This document shows, piece by piece, positions 27,810 through 36,679 of a stretch of 64,000 bases of DNA (its first letter is position 1; each line of letters opens with the position of its first letter). The stretch is taken from contig PHTZ01000001.1 of the NCBI GenBank assembly GCA_002813285.1, positions 434,001-498,000 of the forward strand. Reading direction: 5' to 3'. The notes below the pieces were generated by a model. It saw only the letters and a list, made by a program, of their open reading frames with translations. It did no database searches and was not told where the DNA came from. A program made the translations under genes and the position numbers. Source of the DNA: Flavobacteriaceae bacterium MAR_2009_75 (GTDB lineage Bacteria; Bacteroidota; Bacteroidia; Flavobacteriales; Flavobacteriaceae).

Positions 27810-29354
27810 ATGAAAAGTTCTAATTTAAATGTCATCAAGTTGATGGTACCTTTGTTTACCCTTATTTTAAGTATCTCTTGTAGTAAGGATACGGACTTAT
27901 TAACTGATTTGGTTGTATCTGACAGCTTAGAAAATCAAATGCAGATTACCATATTGAAAGACGACTACTACTCTTCGAATAATTCGGACGAATTAATTCT
28001 TGATGTATTGTCTAACGACATAATTGCCAACCCCGATGATGTCAAAATTATTGAAACTACCGACCCGAAAAACGGAATAGTAGTAATTAATGAAGATGAC
28101 ACCTTAACTTATATACCAACAACTAAAGAAACTAACGCTGATAATAATAACGATTCCGATAGCGAAGAAGTCGTGCAAGAAGAGGTCAATGAAGAGGTTA
28201 CTCAAAATCAAGATACTCCTGAAGCACCAGATAATGAAGTAAACGGGTCAGAAGACTCTTTCACCTACACAACTGAAACTGAAGAAGAAGATGGTTCAAC
28301 TACAAAACAAGAAGCCACAGTAGTTATTACTCAAATGAACGATGATGTTCTACATTGGAAAAGACGATTTGATTTGAAATGGAAAGAAGACGATGCCTCA
28401 AATGCGGAAGCCAGATCAAAAAGTCGGAATAAAAGACAAGAATATTATTTTTTAGCACATTTAATTAACGGTCAAATTGCAATGTGGCAGGCGACAGGAG
28501 ATAACGAATATCTCGACACTACCATAGAGCTTATAGATAACACTATAGAAGATGCCGTTTCCGTTGGAAATGGGTTTCTCGGCTGGCCCACAGATGATGG
28601 CACCGAATACAATCTTTGGGATACCTTTTATTGGAGACACGTAGCTACTTTAGTGCGAATCATGCACGAATCCCCAAATTTACGAGCCTCAGGCTATCAA
28701 TCCAAGTATGAAGAACTATTAGCTTTTTCAGAAAAACACATATGGGATAGATATGAATCTTATGGAAGAAGTAGCCTTTATCGATCCAGAACACATATGG
28801 CTTCCCATTGGGCAAGACTAGGAATGGAGTTATATATTGTAACGGGAAAAAAGAAATATAAAGAAGTTTTTGACAATATATCTCACGGAAAAATGGAGGG
28901 TTATCCTTCCAACCTAAGAGATCAACTATTTCCAAATCCAAAAAACTCTGCAGCTTACGCTTTCGATAAATCGTGGGGAGTCTCAAAAGGTTCAGATATG
29001 CAAGACATCTCTCATGCAGGGGCAATAGTTCACTTCTGGGTTCTTGCTGAGGAAAATGGCATGTACTGGAATAGAGCTGATATGGATGCACTTAGAAAAT
29101 CCATGGATATTTTTTGGACTGAATCTGATCCTTCAAGAATTAAAAATAATGTGGATGGCTCTGGTGGATACACAAATCCTGGTAGATTGCATGAGTGGTT
29201 TTATCTGGCCCGATATGACGCTAAACTTCAAAAAAGACTTAGAGAAACGTATGACGGTAAACATCTTAACTTTTTCGGATCTCAAGTTTTGGGTATTGGA
29301 GCACTAAACGCTAAAATACTTACAGATGGAAGACCCATATATCCAGAAAATTAA
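27810..29354 (+). CDS. Lipoprotein with split cadherin-like domain and helical catalytic-like C-terminal domain
   Basis: Signal ending in LILSISC gives a lipidated Cys24, so it is an envelope lipoprotein. Residues about 45-115 and 148-176 look like the two halves of a bacterial cadherin-like Ig domain (VLSNDI, DDTLTYIPT, EDSFTYTTE) separated by an acidic Asn/Asp/Glu insert. Residues about 182-514 form a helical domain shared with the protein at 29716: GLYxxWQATGDN-style repeats, WDTFYWRHVATL, HMASHWARLGMELY and QDISHAGAIVHFW. The repeated helix pairs suggest an alpha/alpha toroid, the fold of many polysaccharide lyases, epimerases and hydrolases. I cannot assign a family. Conserved His, Trp and Asp could form an active site (inference). 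Confidence 0.8.
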   Translation: MKSSNLNVIKLMVPLFTLILSISCSKDTDLLTDLVVSDSLENQMQITILKDDYYSSNNSDELILDVLSNDIIANPDDVKIIETTDPKNGIVVINEDDTLTYIPTTKETNADNNNDSDSEEVVQEEVNEEVTQNQDTPEAPDNEVNGSEDSFTYTTETEEEDGSTTKQEATVVITQMNDDVLHWKRRFDLKWKEDDASNAEARSKSRNKRQEYYFLAHLINGQIAMWQATGDNEYLDTTIELIDNTIEDAVSVGNGFLGWPTDDGTEYNLWDTFYWRHVATLVRIMHESPNLRASGYQSKYEELLAFSEKHIWDRYESYGRSSLYRSRTHMASHWARLGMELYIVTGKKKYKEVFDNISHGKMEGYPSNLRDQLFPNPKNSAAYAFDKSWGVSKGSDMQDISHAGAIVHFWVLAEENGMYWNRADMDALRKSMDIFWTESDPSRIKNNVDGSGGYTNPGRLHEWFYLARYDAKLQKRLRETYDGKHLNFFGSQVLGIGALNAKILTDGRPIYPEN

Positions 29355-29376
29355 CTTAATATATTTCATAATTTGA

Positions 29377-29409
29377 AAAGGCCACTCTTCGATAAGAGTG
29401 GCCTTTCTA
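29377..29409 (+). terminator. Terminator after the first lipoprotein
   Basis: An 11-13-bp stem (AGGCCACTCTT / AAGAGTGGCCT) with loop CGAT is followed by a short T-rich tail. Confidence 0.8.
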
Positions 29410-29715
29410 TTATAAATAAATTGAATTGATTTAACTGGATATTTAAATCTAGTTAATTTCCCAATAATACAAAATACTTATACGATTATAATTTATTAAG
29501 TAAATACTGATAACTAAAACTGATTATACGTATATATCAAAAGTTATTTTCTACAACCGCATACCTTTTGTCTTAAAAAAAAGTTAATTTTTAGTATACA
29601 GAAGACCAAAGTCTATTTTTGCCTCGTATTTAATCGGTAAATATCGCTTTTGAACGATGTTTCAAAAAGATGTTTCTTTCTAAACCCCACAATTTGCAAA
29701 AGGTCTACTTTTAAT
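29410..29715. other. Gap before the second lipoprotein
   Basis: AT-rich, no separate gene. A consensus -7 box TATTTTTG sits at 29614-29621, with no good TTG at -33. It predicts a start of transcription near 29628 and a leader of about 88 nt before ATG 29716. Confidence 0.4.
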
Positions 29716-32616
29716 ATGAAATTAAACCCCACAACCAATGCAAAGAATTTTCTTTGCTCGTATTTCTTATTTATTTTTTTGTGTCTTTCCTGTAATAAAG
29801 ATGAAGATTCATTTTATGATGCTATTAAAAACTCTCCTGTTTTAATTTCTGAGGAGTCTATCATAGAAAATGATGACTCTGAAGAAGCTTCAGAAGATGA
29901 GAAATTTGATTCTGATGAAGTAGTCGTAAACGATGAAGAGGCGAAAGAAGAAAATATTGTTATTGAGAGCCGTACAGCTGCTTTTTCACCGTTAGAAGAT
30001 GCATACATAGAGAACGGAAGCGGTTTTAATCATGAATTAATCCGGTTACAAGAAAATAAAAGAACAAGCTATTTATTATATGACCTCAGTGCCGTAGATA
30101 GTATAAAGGGAAAAATAGTAGAGGCTCATTTTCAATTTACCGTTCAGAAAGATTCTGGTGATGGCTTGATTGAAGTACATACAGGTGATTCTGATTCTTG
30201 GACAGAGGAAGATATCAATGCTGATATTGCACCAGAACCCTTAAATATAGTCGGAACAGTCGACAAAGATTATAAGGTTGGGCAAACGGAAATAGTAGTT
30301 TTGAATTCTAAGGAAATATCTCCGGAAAGTACTACTTTGATTTTAGTACATACTCAAGGAGATGATTTAGCCATCGCCTCTAAAGAACACCCAACTGTAG
30401 AGCCTCCATTGCTAATTATTACCTATGAGGCACCAGTTGATGCAGGTAGAATTGACCAATATGTCTTAAATCCATCTTCAATTACTGAACATACTCCTAT
30501 TGATACAGAAGAAAATCTTGAAATAGAAGAAGAAGTGAAGGAAGAAACGGTCTCAGAGGATGAAGAGATCAAGGAAGAAACGGTCTCAGAGGATGAAGAG
30601 ATCAAGGAGGAGACGGTATCAGAGGATGAAGAGATCAAGGAGGAGACGGTCTCAGAGGATGAAGAAATCAAGGAGGAGACGGTTTCAGAGGATGAAGAAA
30701 TCAAGGAGGAGACGGTCTCAGAGGATGAAGAAATCAAGGAGGAGACGGTCTCAGAGGGTGAAGAGGTGAAGGAAGAGACAACGGCAGAGCCAGTAAATGA
30801 AAAGCCCGTCGCCAGAATTGAAGCTAATAAAACCAAGGGAGAAGCCCCTTTAGAAATTAAATTTGATTCAAACAATTCTAGTGACGACAAGAGTATAGTA
30901 CGCCATACATGGGATTTTGATGATGATTCGAACTCTAGTTCAAAAAATACTTCACATACATTTGATAAAGCCGGAGTTTACAAAGTTACATTGACGGTAC
31001 AGGACGAAGAAGGTCTTAAGGATACCACAAGTGTAACTATTACTGTGGAAGAGCCTAAAAATGAAGCGCCAATTGCAAAAGCCTCGGCTGATGTTACAAG
31101 TGGTGAATTACCTTTAGAAATCTCATTCAGAGCTAGTAACTCAACTGATGATAAATCAATCAAAAGCTATAAATGGAATTTCAAGGATGGATCCTCTTCA
31201 TCTTCAAAGAATCCAAAACACATATTTAAGAAACCTGGAACTTTTGAAGTTGAGCTTACCGTAAAAGATGAAGAAGGTTTAGAGGATAACACGACAATGA
31301 CAATTGTGGTTTCTGAGCCCGCTAACCAGTCTCCAATTGCTGTAGCCAAGGCAAATGTCAGTAAGGGCGAGGTTCCCTTAGAGGTTAAGTTTTCAGGAAG
31401 AAATTCTTCCGATGACAAGGCCATAGTTTCATATTCTTGGGATTTCGGAGTTTATGGTACATCTAATCAAGAGAACCCGGAGCTAACATTCGAAGAACCC
31501 GGAACATATAAGGTTAATCTAACCGTTAGAGATGAAGAGGGATTAAAACATACCAATTCAATAACTATTACTGCTGAACCAAAACCTATCCCTGAAACCC
31601 CTTCAACTAGTGCTGATGTCAGATATTGGCAGAACCTGTTTGATTCGAAATGGTCTTCGGAGAGATCTAAAGCTTATTCCATGGCCAATAGTAGAGGTAA
31701 AAATCAAGAGTATTATTATCTTGGCCTTTATATTGATGGATTATCCTCTATATGGCAAGCAACTGGTGATAATTCGTATTTAGATACAGCTTTGGATATT
31801 GTCGGCATAACAGTTGACAAAGCGACATCTGTAGGAGGTGGTTACTTGGGATGGCCTGCGCATGATGGAGATGAATATGCCTTATGGGATACCCACTATT
31901 GGAGAGTTGTAGCTACTCTTTTAAGGATAATGCATCAATCTTCAAATATCAAATCAAGCTCTAAATATAAAAATCAGCTTAACGATTTATTGGCTTTTTC
32001 TGAAAAGCATATTTGGGAAAGATATGATTCCCAACATTCGTCTAAGATTTATAGATCGAATACACATATGTCTTCTCATTGGGCAAGAATAGGTATGGAG
32101 TTATATCTTATCACCAAGAAAAACAAGTATAAGCAAGTGTTTGAGAATATGTCTTTTGGCACTATGCCTGGTGAGCCATCAAACTTCCGAAATCAGATTT
32201 ATCCAAACCCGAAAAACTCCTCGGCTTATGCTTGGGATAAAACATGGGGGCGCCATGGTTCTGATATACAGGATACTTCTCATGGCGGTGCAATTGTTAG
32301 CTTTTGGTTGCTAGCATTTGAAAATGGCATGTATTGGAATAAAAGCGATATGAACGCGCTAATTAAAACCGTAGATATTATATGGTCAGATTCGAATACT
32401 GATCATATCAAAAGAAATATTGACGGTACGGGAGGTAATGGTTCTCAAGGTAAAATTCATGAATGGCTAAATTTAGCACGCTATAGTCAAAAACTTCAAA
32501 ATAAGATTAAAGCTCATTATGATAAGTCTCATTTGAATTTCTTCGGCCCTCAAGCTATAGGTATTGCGGCATTAAACGCAAAAATTTTAGCCGATGGTCG
32601 TCCTGTTTATCCATAA
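29716..32616 (+). CDS. Lipoprotein: DNRLRE-like domain, 11-residue acidic repeats, three PKD domains and the shared helical domain
   Basis: Start chosen at ATG 29716, which gives a normal lipoprotein signal (LFIFLCLSC, Cys26); TTG 29650 would add 22 residues and spoil it. Domains: DNRLRE-like beta-sandwich (about 91-240), seven acidic repeats KEETVSEDEEI (275-351), three PKD domains (about 363-447, 450-535, 536-630) and a C-terminal helical domain (636-966) that is a close paralogue of residues 182-514 of the protein at 27810. The shared motifs include LLAFSEKHIW, HWARxGMELY, NPKNSxAYA and HLNFFG. The modular stalk would hold the helical domain away from the membrane, near the nascent polymer (inference). 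Catalytic activity unknown. Confidence 0.85.
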   Translation: MKLNPTTNAKNFLCSYFLFIFLCLSCNKDEDSFYDAIKNSPVLISEESIIENDDSEEASEDEKFDSDEVVVNDEEAKEENIVIESRTAAFSPLEDAYIENGSGFNHELIRLQENKRTSYLLYDLSAVDSIKGKIVEAHFQFTVQKDSGDGLIEVHTGDSDSWTEEDINADIAPEPLNIVGTVDKDYKVGQTEIVVLNSKEISPESTTLILVHTQGDDLAIASKEHPTVEPPLLIITYEAPVDAGRIDQYVLNPSSITEHTPIDTEENLEIEEEVKEETVSEDEEIKEETVSEDEEIKEETVSEDEEIKEETVSEDEEIKEETVSEDEEIKEETVSEDEEIKEETVSEGEEVKEETTAEPVNEKPVARIEANKTKGEAPLEIKFDSNNSSDDKSIVRHTWDFDDDSNSSSKNTSHTFDKAGVYKVTLTVQDEEGLKDTTSVTITVEEPKNEAPIAKASADVTSGELPLEISFRASNSTDDKSIKSYKWNFKDGSSSSSKNPKHIFKKPGTFEVELTVKDEEGLEDNTTMTIVVSEPANQSPIAVAKANVSKGEVPLEVKFSGRNSSDDKAIVSYSWDFGVYGTSNQENPELTFEEPGTYKVNLTVRDEEGLKHTNSITITAEPKPIPETPSTSADVRYWQNLFDSKWSSERSKAYSMANSRGKNQEYYYLGLYIDGLSSIWQATGDNSYLDTALDIVGITVDKATSVGGGYLGWPAHDGDEYALWDTHYWRVVATLLRIMHQSSNIKSSSKYKNQLNDLLAFSEKHIWERYDSQHSSKIYRSNTHMSSHWARIGMELYLITKKNKYKQVFENMSFGTMPGEPSNFRNQIYPNPKNSSAYAWDKTWGRHGSDIQDTSHGGAIVSFWLLAFENGMYWNKSDMNALIKTVDIIWSDSNTDHIKRNIDGTGGNGSQGKIHEWLNLARYSQKLQNKIKAHYDKSHLNFFGPQAIGIAALNAKILADGRPVYP
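30538..30768 (+). repeat. Seven tandem 33-bp repeats inside the lipoprotein gene
   Basis: Seven in-frame units encode K-E-E-T-V-S-E-D-E-E-I, with the last changed to G and V, and a degraded eighth follows. Units are nearly identical at DNA level, so the copy number can change by slippage or recombination without a frameshift. It forms a flexible acidic spacer. Confidence 0.95.
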
Positions 32617-32645
32617 ATTCAGAAATTATTGCTTTATTCATTGCT

Positions 32646-33959
32646 CTAATCATCGCCATGCGTTATTTGTTTGATATTCATTGTACATAAGGATCGTTTG
32701 CCCGTGTGTACGGAATCGAAACAAACGATTGACCCCTCACGATTCCACCGAGGGTGAAGGTCACAAGAAAGTCGAGCATTTAATTCTGTGGATTGACTAT
32801 ATTTTTTATAGTGCTTGAGAAGAGCTAGTTCTTCAACCTGATTGCTTTTTGTATCAAATAAAAGTAGTTTTTGCCTCCTAAATCTATCTGGATAGGTGTC
32901 GGTTATCATCCACTTGTCCGATTTGTCAAACGAAGGGTGACCATCTGATGTAAAATGGTTTTTTCCTATAAATTCATAATTAGTAATATTTTGATCTTCA
33001 AACAATACATACCCCTCCATTTCATTTTTTAAGCGGCAATAAGCCAAGAGTTTTCCATCGTTTTTCCAAGCCATATGCGAAACCATTTCATGAGTGGGAA
33101 AGAGATATAGATTGCCACCATCTTTATCACAAGTAAACATTCGTGACCAACGATGTCTCAAATCGTTTTTCACCCATCTATGCAAAAACATGACACGTTT
33201 ACTATTTGGAGATATTATGGCATGAGAAATGAAGTGTTTACCACCCTTCATCATTTCTATATTCGGTTCAAAACTCGCAACTCGAGATATGCTTACTATC
33301 AAAGAAGACTTCCCTGTTTCCATATCTACAGAATAGAGTCCATCCGTCTCCGGAGCCACATTATCAATATCATTTCTATGGCCATGGGGGTATCCATATC
33401 CTGGCATATACCTATGTATTCTTTCAAAACTATACCCAGCTGCCCATGAACCGTCAGAACTCACTGTAGAAATTGCTCGAGATAAATCTCTAAACTCAGA
33501 TGTATTTATGTTATACACTTTGCCATGATTTATTTTACCATTAAAATCATTAAATACTAACTCGTTTGAAGAACCCCTCCATTGCAACTGACAACCTTGA
33601 TGCCAGTTCCATGAACGCGTTTCATAAAACTTATTGAAGCTAGAATAATTATCACCATTGAAATACCCTATAGTAAGCTTATCATCTGACCGCGGCATTC
33701 TCAAAGGTATGCTAAACATACAACCAAGAAGCATTGTATCATCTGCTGAGAACGGGCATTTATCATGAAAACCAAAAAAGAAACCTTCCCTGACTTCTAT
33801 CGGAAAACGTGAAATTTCATTTTTAACGGGAATGAAATCACATAGGGTCTGATATGTATTGCGCAAAAAGAATTTAATTCTTGGTTTTTTTTTCACTAAA
33901 TCATATACAATTTTCTCTACTCTATTCATCTTTTTAGAAAGCTTTTTTCCAATAATCAA
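32646..33959 (-). CDS. Beta-propeller protein of unknown function (oligogalacturonate-lyase-like?)
   Basis: A protein of 437 residues without signal peptide, or 427 if it starts at Met 33929, which avoids overlapping the previous gene. Repeated motifs of propeller blades are visible: FSADDTMLLG, ISPNSKRVMFLHRW, MAWKNDGKLLAYCR, FDKSDKWMITDTYP and HPRWNREGSIVCFDS. Several blades begin with His (SHAIISP, SHMAW, GHPSF, LHPRW), which recalls the metal-binding His of PL22 oligogalacturonide lyases, but the match is only by eye. It sits downstream of a glycosyltransferase in a locus that makes uronic-acid precursors. It may instead be a structural partner of glycan assembly. Confidence 0.65.
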   Translation of the reverse strand: MIIGKKLSKKMNRVEKIVYDLVKKKPRIKFFLRNTYQTLCDFIPVKNEISRFPIEVREGFFFGFHDKCPFSADDTMLLGCMFSIPLRMPRSDDKLTIGYFNGDNYSSFNKFYETRSWNWHQGCQLQWRGSSNELVFNDFNGKINHGKVYNINTSEFRDLSRAISTVSSDGSWAAGYSFERIHRYMPGYGYPHGHRNDIDNVAPETDGLYSVDMETGKSSLIVSISRVASFEPNIEMMKGGKHFISHAIISPNSKRVMFLHRWVKNDLRHRWSRMFTCDKDGGNLYLFPTHEMVSHMAWKNDGKLLAYCRLKNEMEGYVLFEDQNITNYEFIGKNHFTSDGHPSFDKSDKWMITDTYPDRFRRQKLLLFDTKSNQVEELALLKHYKKYSQSTELNARLSCDLHPRWNREGSIVCFDSVHTGKRSLCTMNIKQITHGDD

Positions 33960-35166
33960 TTAATAATGGTTGTACCCTTTCTGAAAACGCCTGTCTTGAA
34001 AACCTTTCTTTAGCAAATTCTTGTCCATCAAGTGCTATTTTTTTGACGTAAGAAGGATTATCCATTAGATGGGAAATTATTTGAATCATGTGCTCATCCG
34101 ATTTTGCAACACAATAATGTTTACCTGGAATACCGTCCAGTCCAAGGGCGCCGTTTTCAGTTGTAACTAATACTTTACCGGCAGCCATTGCAATTATACT
34201 CTTCAATTTTAGCCCTGAACCAGCAACTTGAGGATTTATGAATATAGCACCTTTGCCTAAAAAAGTAATTTCATCATTAATAAAACCAACACCAGAAACC
34301 CTTATGTTTTGGTTATGAAATATTTCTGTTTGCCTACCTCCTAATGTTAATTCAATTCGATTTGAATACCGGTCCAAAAGTTGAGGCCATACATTTTTCA
34401 TAAACATTTTTATTCCATGACCTTTCCTACTATCAGCGGAACCCAAATAAATTATATTATTTAATTTACCTGTTCGAATATTTTCATACCTGCTTAAATC
34501 TATATCTGAATCAAAAACACCATCAAAATTGGTTTCATAGCATTTTTCACTCAAAATCAAATCATCTTTAGTTATTGCCCATTTTACATCTGCTGTTTTT
34601 ATCAAAGCATACTCAAATTGATAAATCTTGCCAATTTCATGCCACCATGCTAAACGAAAAAATGGATTTCCTGTAGATTTAAACACTGAAAAAGCCTTAT
34701 GCAAGACATCATGGCTCTTAAAGGCCCATAACATATTAGGGTATCTTTCTTTTAATTTTATTAAATGAATACCTGGAACATTATCTTCAACAATTCCAAC
34801 ATATTTATATAAATTTTCTTTAGTTAAATAAGTGCTTAAAATTTCTACAATACTATAAAAAACTGAATTTGCGCCCATACCCAAAGTAATGGCAGGTCTA
34901 TTTAAAAATATTGATCTAAGAAAACGATTTGTCAGACTTTTTTTGTGAACGTGGATAAAATGAAAATGGACAGTGGGAAAGGTTTCAGCAGCATTTTGTG
35001 ATATTTCATCCTTTCCAAGACATATGAATACAACATCATCAAAAAACTTACAATATTGACGTAAAGAGGCCGTAATCGCAATTGAACCGCCATAGGGCAT
35101 ACAGGGCCAAGATTGGGCTACTATAAAAACTCCCTTATTATTTTCGAATACATTTTTACCTAGCAC
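33934..35166 (-). CDS. Glycosyltransferase, GT4-like
   Basis: Predicted cytoplasmic retaining glycosyltransferase with the GT-B fold. N-terminal VAQSWPCMPYGGSIAITASLRQY is an acceptor-side Gly-rich loop; the C-terminal half has YLGSADSRKGHGI, VSGVGFINDE and an E-type donor site (INPQVAGSGLKLKSIIAMAAGKVLV). The Glu-rich EX7E motif is degenerate. It is the last but one gene of the minus-strand block and overlaps the longer form of the propeller protein. Donor sugar unknown. Confidence 0.78.
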   Translation of the reverse strand: MLGKNVFENNKGVFIVAQSWPCMPYGGSIAITASLRQYCKFFDDVVFICLGKDEISQNAAETFPTVHFHFIHVHKKSLTNRFLRSIFLNRPAITLGMGANSVFYSIVEILSTYLTKENLYKYVGIVEDNVPGIHLIKLKERYPNMLWAFKSHDVLHKAFSVFKSTGNPFFRLAWWHEIGKIYQFEYALIKTADVKWAITKDDLILSEKCYETNFDGVFDSDIDLSRYENIRTGKLNNIIYLGSADSRKGHGIKMFMKNVWPQLLDRYSNRIELTLGGRQTEIFHNQNIRVSGVGFINDEITFLGKGAIFINPQVAGSGLKLKSIIAMAAGKVLVTTENGALGLDGIPGKHYCVAKSDEHMIQIISHLMDNPSYVKKIALDGQEFAKERFSRQAFSERVQPLLIDYWKKAF

Positions 35167-35462
35167 AGCATTAAAGTATGAAAATATCGTCTTGAGTTTA
35201 GAAAATTTCTATAAATGGCAAATAAAACTGTACAACTAACACGAAATCAATTATACCTTATAATAATTATTTCAAAGGTTGACCGATTATTTTGTGTAAA
35301 TACTAAAAATGAAAATTCAATCAATTTATGCTGCCTAAGCTAATATAGAATTCTTTATCGAGTGAATTCCCATTGCACACAATCCGTAGATAAGATAATT
35401 TAGGGGTTATACTAAATCTAATTCAAACTTATAACAATGTTTGATATGGAGAATTTCTATTT

Positions 35463-36605
35463 TCAACTTAAGTAAAAATGATACAATGATCTAATTTTTA
35501 AGTAAACATCCGAGAAAACAGATACACTATATGTATTCTCTAAACTCAATTCATACATCTCCGTGTATTTTAACAAAGCCTCTTTAACGTCAAAATTATT
35601 TTTAAATATTTGCAATGAGAAATTATACATATCATCATAATAAGCATGGTCTTGAGTAAGACGCTTTATATTATACAGGTTATCCCTCAAATCTTTAGCA
35701 CTAGCTACATTTCTTTCTGAAAAATTAGTGCTGAAAAAGTTTTCGAAATTTTCATCATTTATTAAAATAGGGATTTCTGAGTTTTTTGCTGGGGTTAATA
35801 CGGGTAAGCCTAGAGAAGCACCTTCCATTATACCTCTTCCAGTCGCAATTACAGCGTCTGCCAAATAAAGCATTTTAGAAGCTTCTTTGGTATATCTATC
35901 ATCAGTAAGTAAAGTTATATCCGCCCTACCCTCTATAAGCTCAAACAACTTCACAAATGCATCTTGATCTTGAATGGTACCAATTAAATAAAGCCGTATT
36001 TTAAATTCTTGTTCATTAAGTAGTTTAACAAGATTTACAGTTTGTTTAATACTATTAAAATGAAAATGACTTATTCGGGCTATTCTTACTAAACAAAATT
36101 TAGAAGTATCTTTACTAATATCAGCTTCGGAGTGAACGGTTATTTTTGAAGAGCGATTTGGTATTAACTTCTTTAAGGTGTTTTTATATTTTTCTCTCGA
36201 TTCAAACCACATTAAATTTTCTTTGCTGAACAGAACTAAGTTCTCAACTTTAGGATGGTCAGCTGGGTTTGGTCCACCACATAAATTAGTTACTAATTTG
36301 AACTTTTTTTTAACAAATAGTTTGCAGATATTATAAGCGTTAGAATCAAAAAAATGAATAATATCTGGTTTGAGCTCTAAAAGTACGGAGGACAACTCTT
36401 TCTTTAAATACCAAATATTTAATCCATTGAAATGTATGTGTCCTTTAAAATATGGGTTATTTATTAGAATATCGCTTTTTGATGTACCCAGAGATAAAAT
36501 CCCTACACTCTCTCGACTTCCAACTTCTCTTGATATGTGGTTAAGGGAATGATAGTGACCACCTCGACCCTGTTTTAATACTGAAATTATAAATAATACT
36601 TTCAT
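35463..36605 (-). CDS. Glycosyltransferase, GT4-like
   Basis: GT-B glycosyltransferase. Start moved to Met at 36605, so the protein opens MKVLFIISVLKQGRGGHYHS, the usual first strand and Gly-rich loop; the upstream 24 residues to 36677 are unlikely. The C-terminal domain has VRIARISHFHFN, YLIGTI and the donor site ADAVIATGRGIMEGASLGLPVLTP, with an EX7E-like pattern. It lies directly downstream of the flippase gene. A 296-bp gap without any gene separates it from the next glycosyltransferase. Substrate unknown. Confidence 0.8.
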   Translation of the reverse strand: MKVLFIISVLKQGRGGHYHSLNHISREVGSRESVGILSLGTSKSDILINNPYFKGHIHFNGLNIWYLKKELSSVLLELKPDIIHFFDSNAYNICKLFVKKKFKLVTNLCGGPNPADHPKVENLVLFSKENLMWFESREKYKNTLKKLIPNRSSKITVHSEADISKDTSKFCLVRIARISHFHFNSIKQTVNLVKLLNEQEFKIRLYLIGTIQDQDAFVKLFELIEGRADITLLTDDRYTKEASKMLYLADAVIATGRGIMEGASLGLPVLTPAKNSEIPILINDENFENFFSTNFSERNVASAKDLRDNLYNIKRLTQDHAYYDDMYNFSLQIFKNNFDVKEALLKYTEMYELSLENTYSVSVFSDVYLKIRSLYHFYLS

Positions 36606-36679
36606 AAGAACGCTCTTTATGGAGAATACAAATGCCGTTAGGTTTTCATTTCGTTGATTAAAGAATTTCAAGTGCACAT

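Noticed and set aside
28660-29091. Minus-strand ORF of 143 residues
   Set aside because: Antisense to the helical domain of the first lipoprotein.
30538-30768. CRISPR-like regular repeats
   Set aside because: No spacers; the units are contiguous and in frame in a coding region.
30560-30769. Plus-strand Lys/Arg repeat ORF of 69 residues
   Set aside because: A shifted-frame reading of the same repeat; no own start signal.
30423-30890. Minus-strand ORF of 155 residues with SSETVSSLIS repeats
   Set aside because: It is the antisense reading of the KEETVSEDEEI repeat in the lipoprotein gene.
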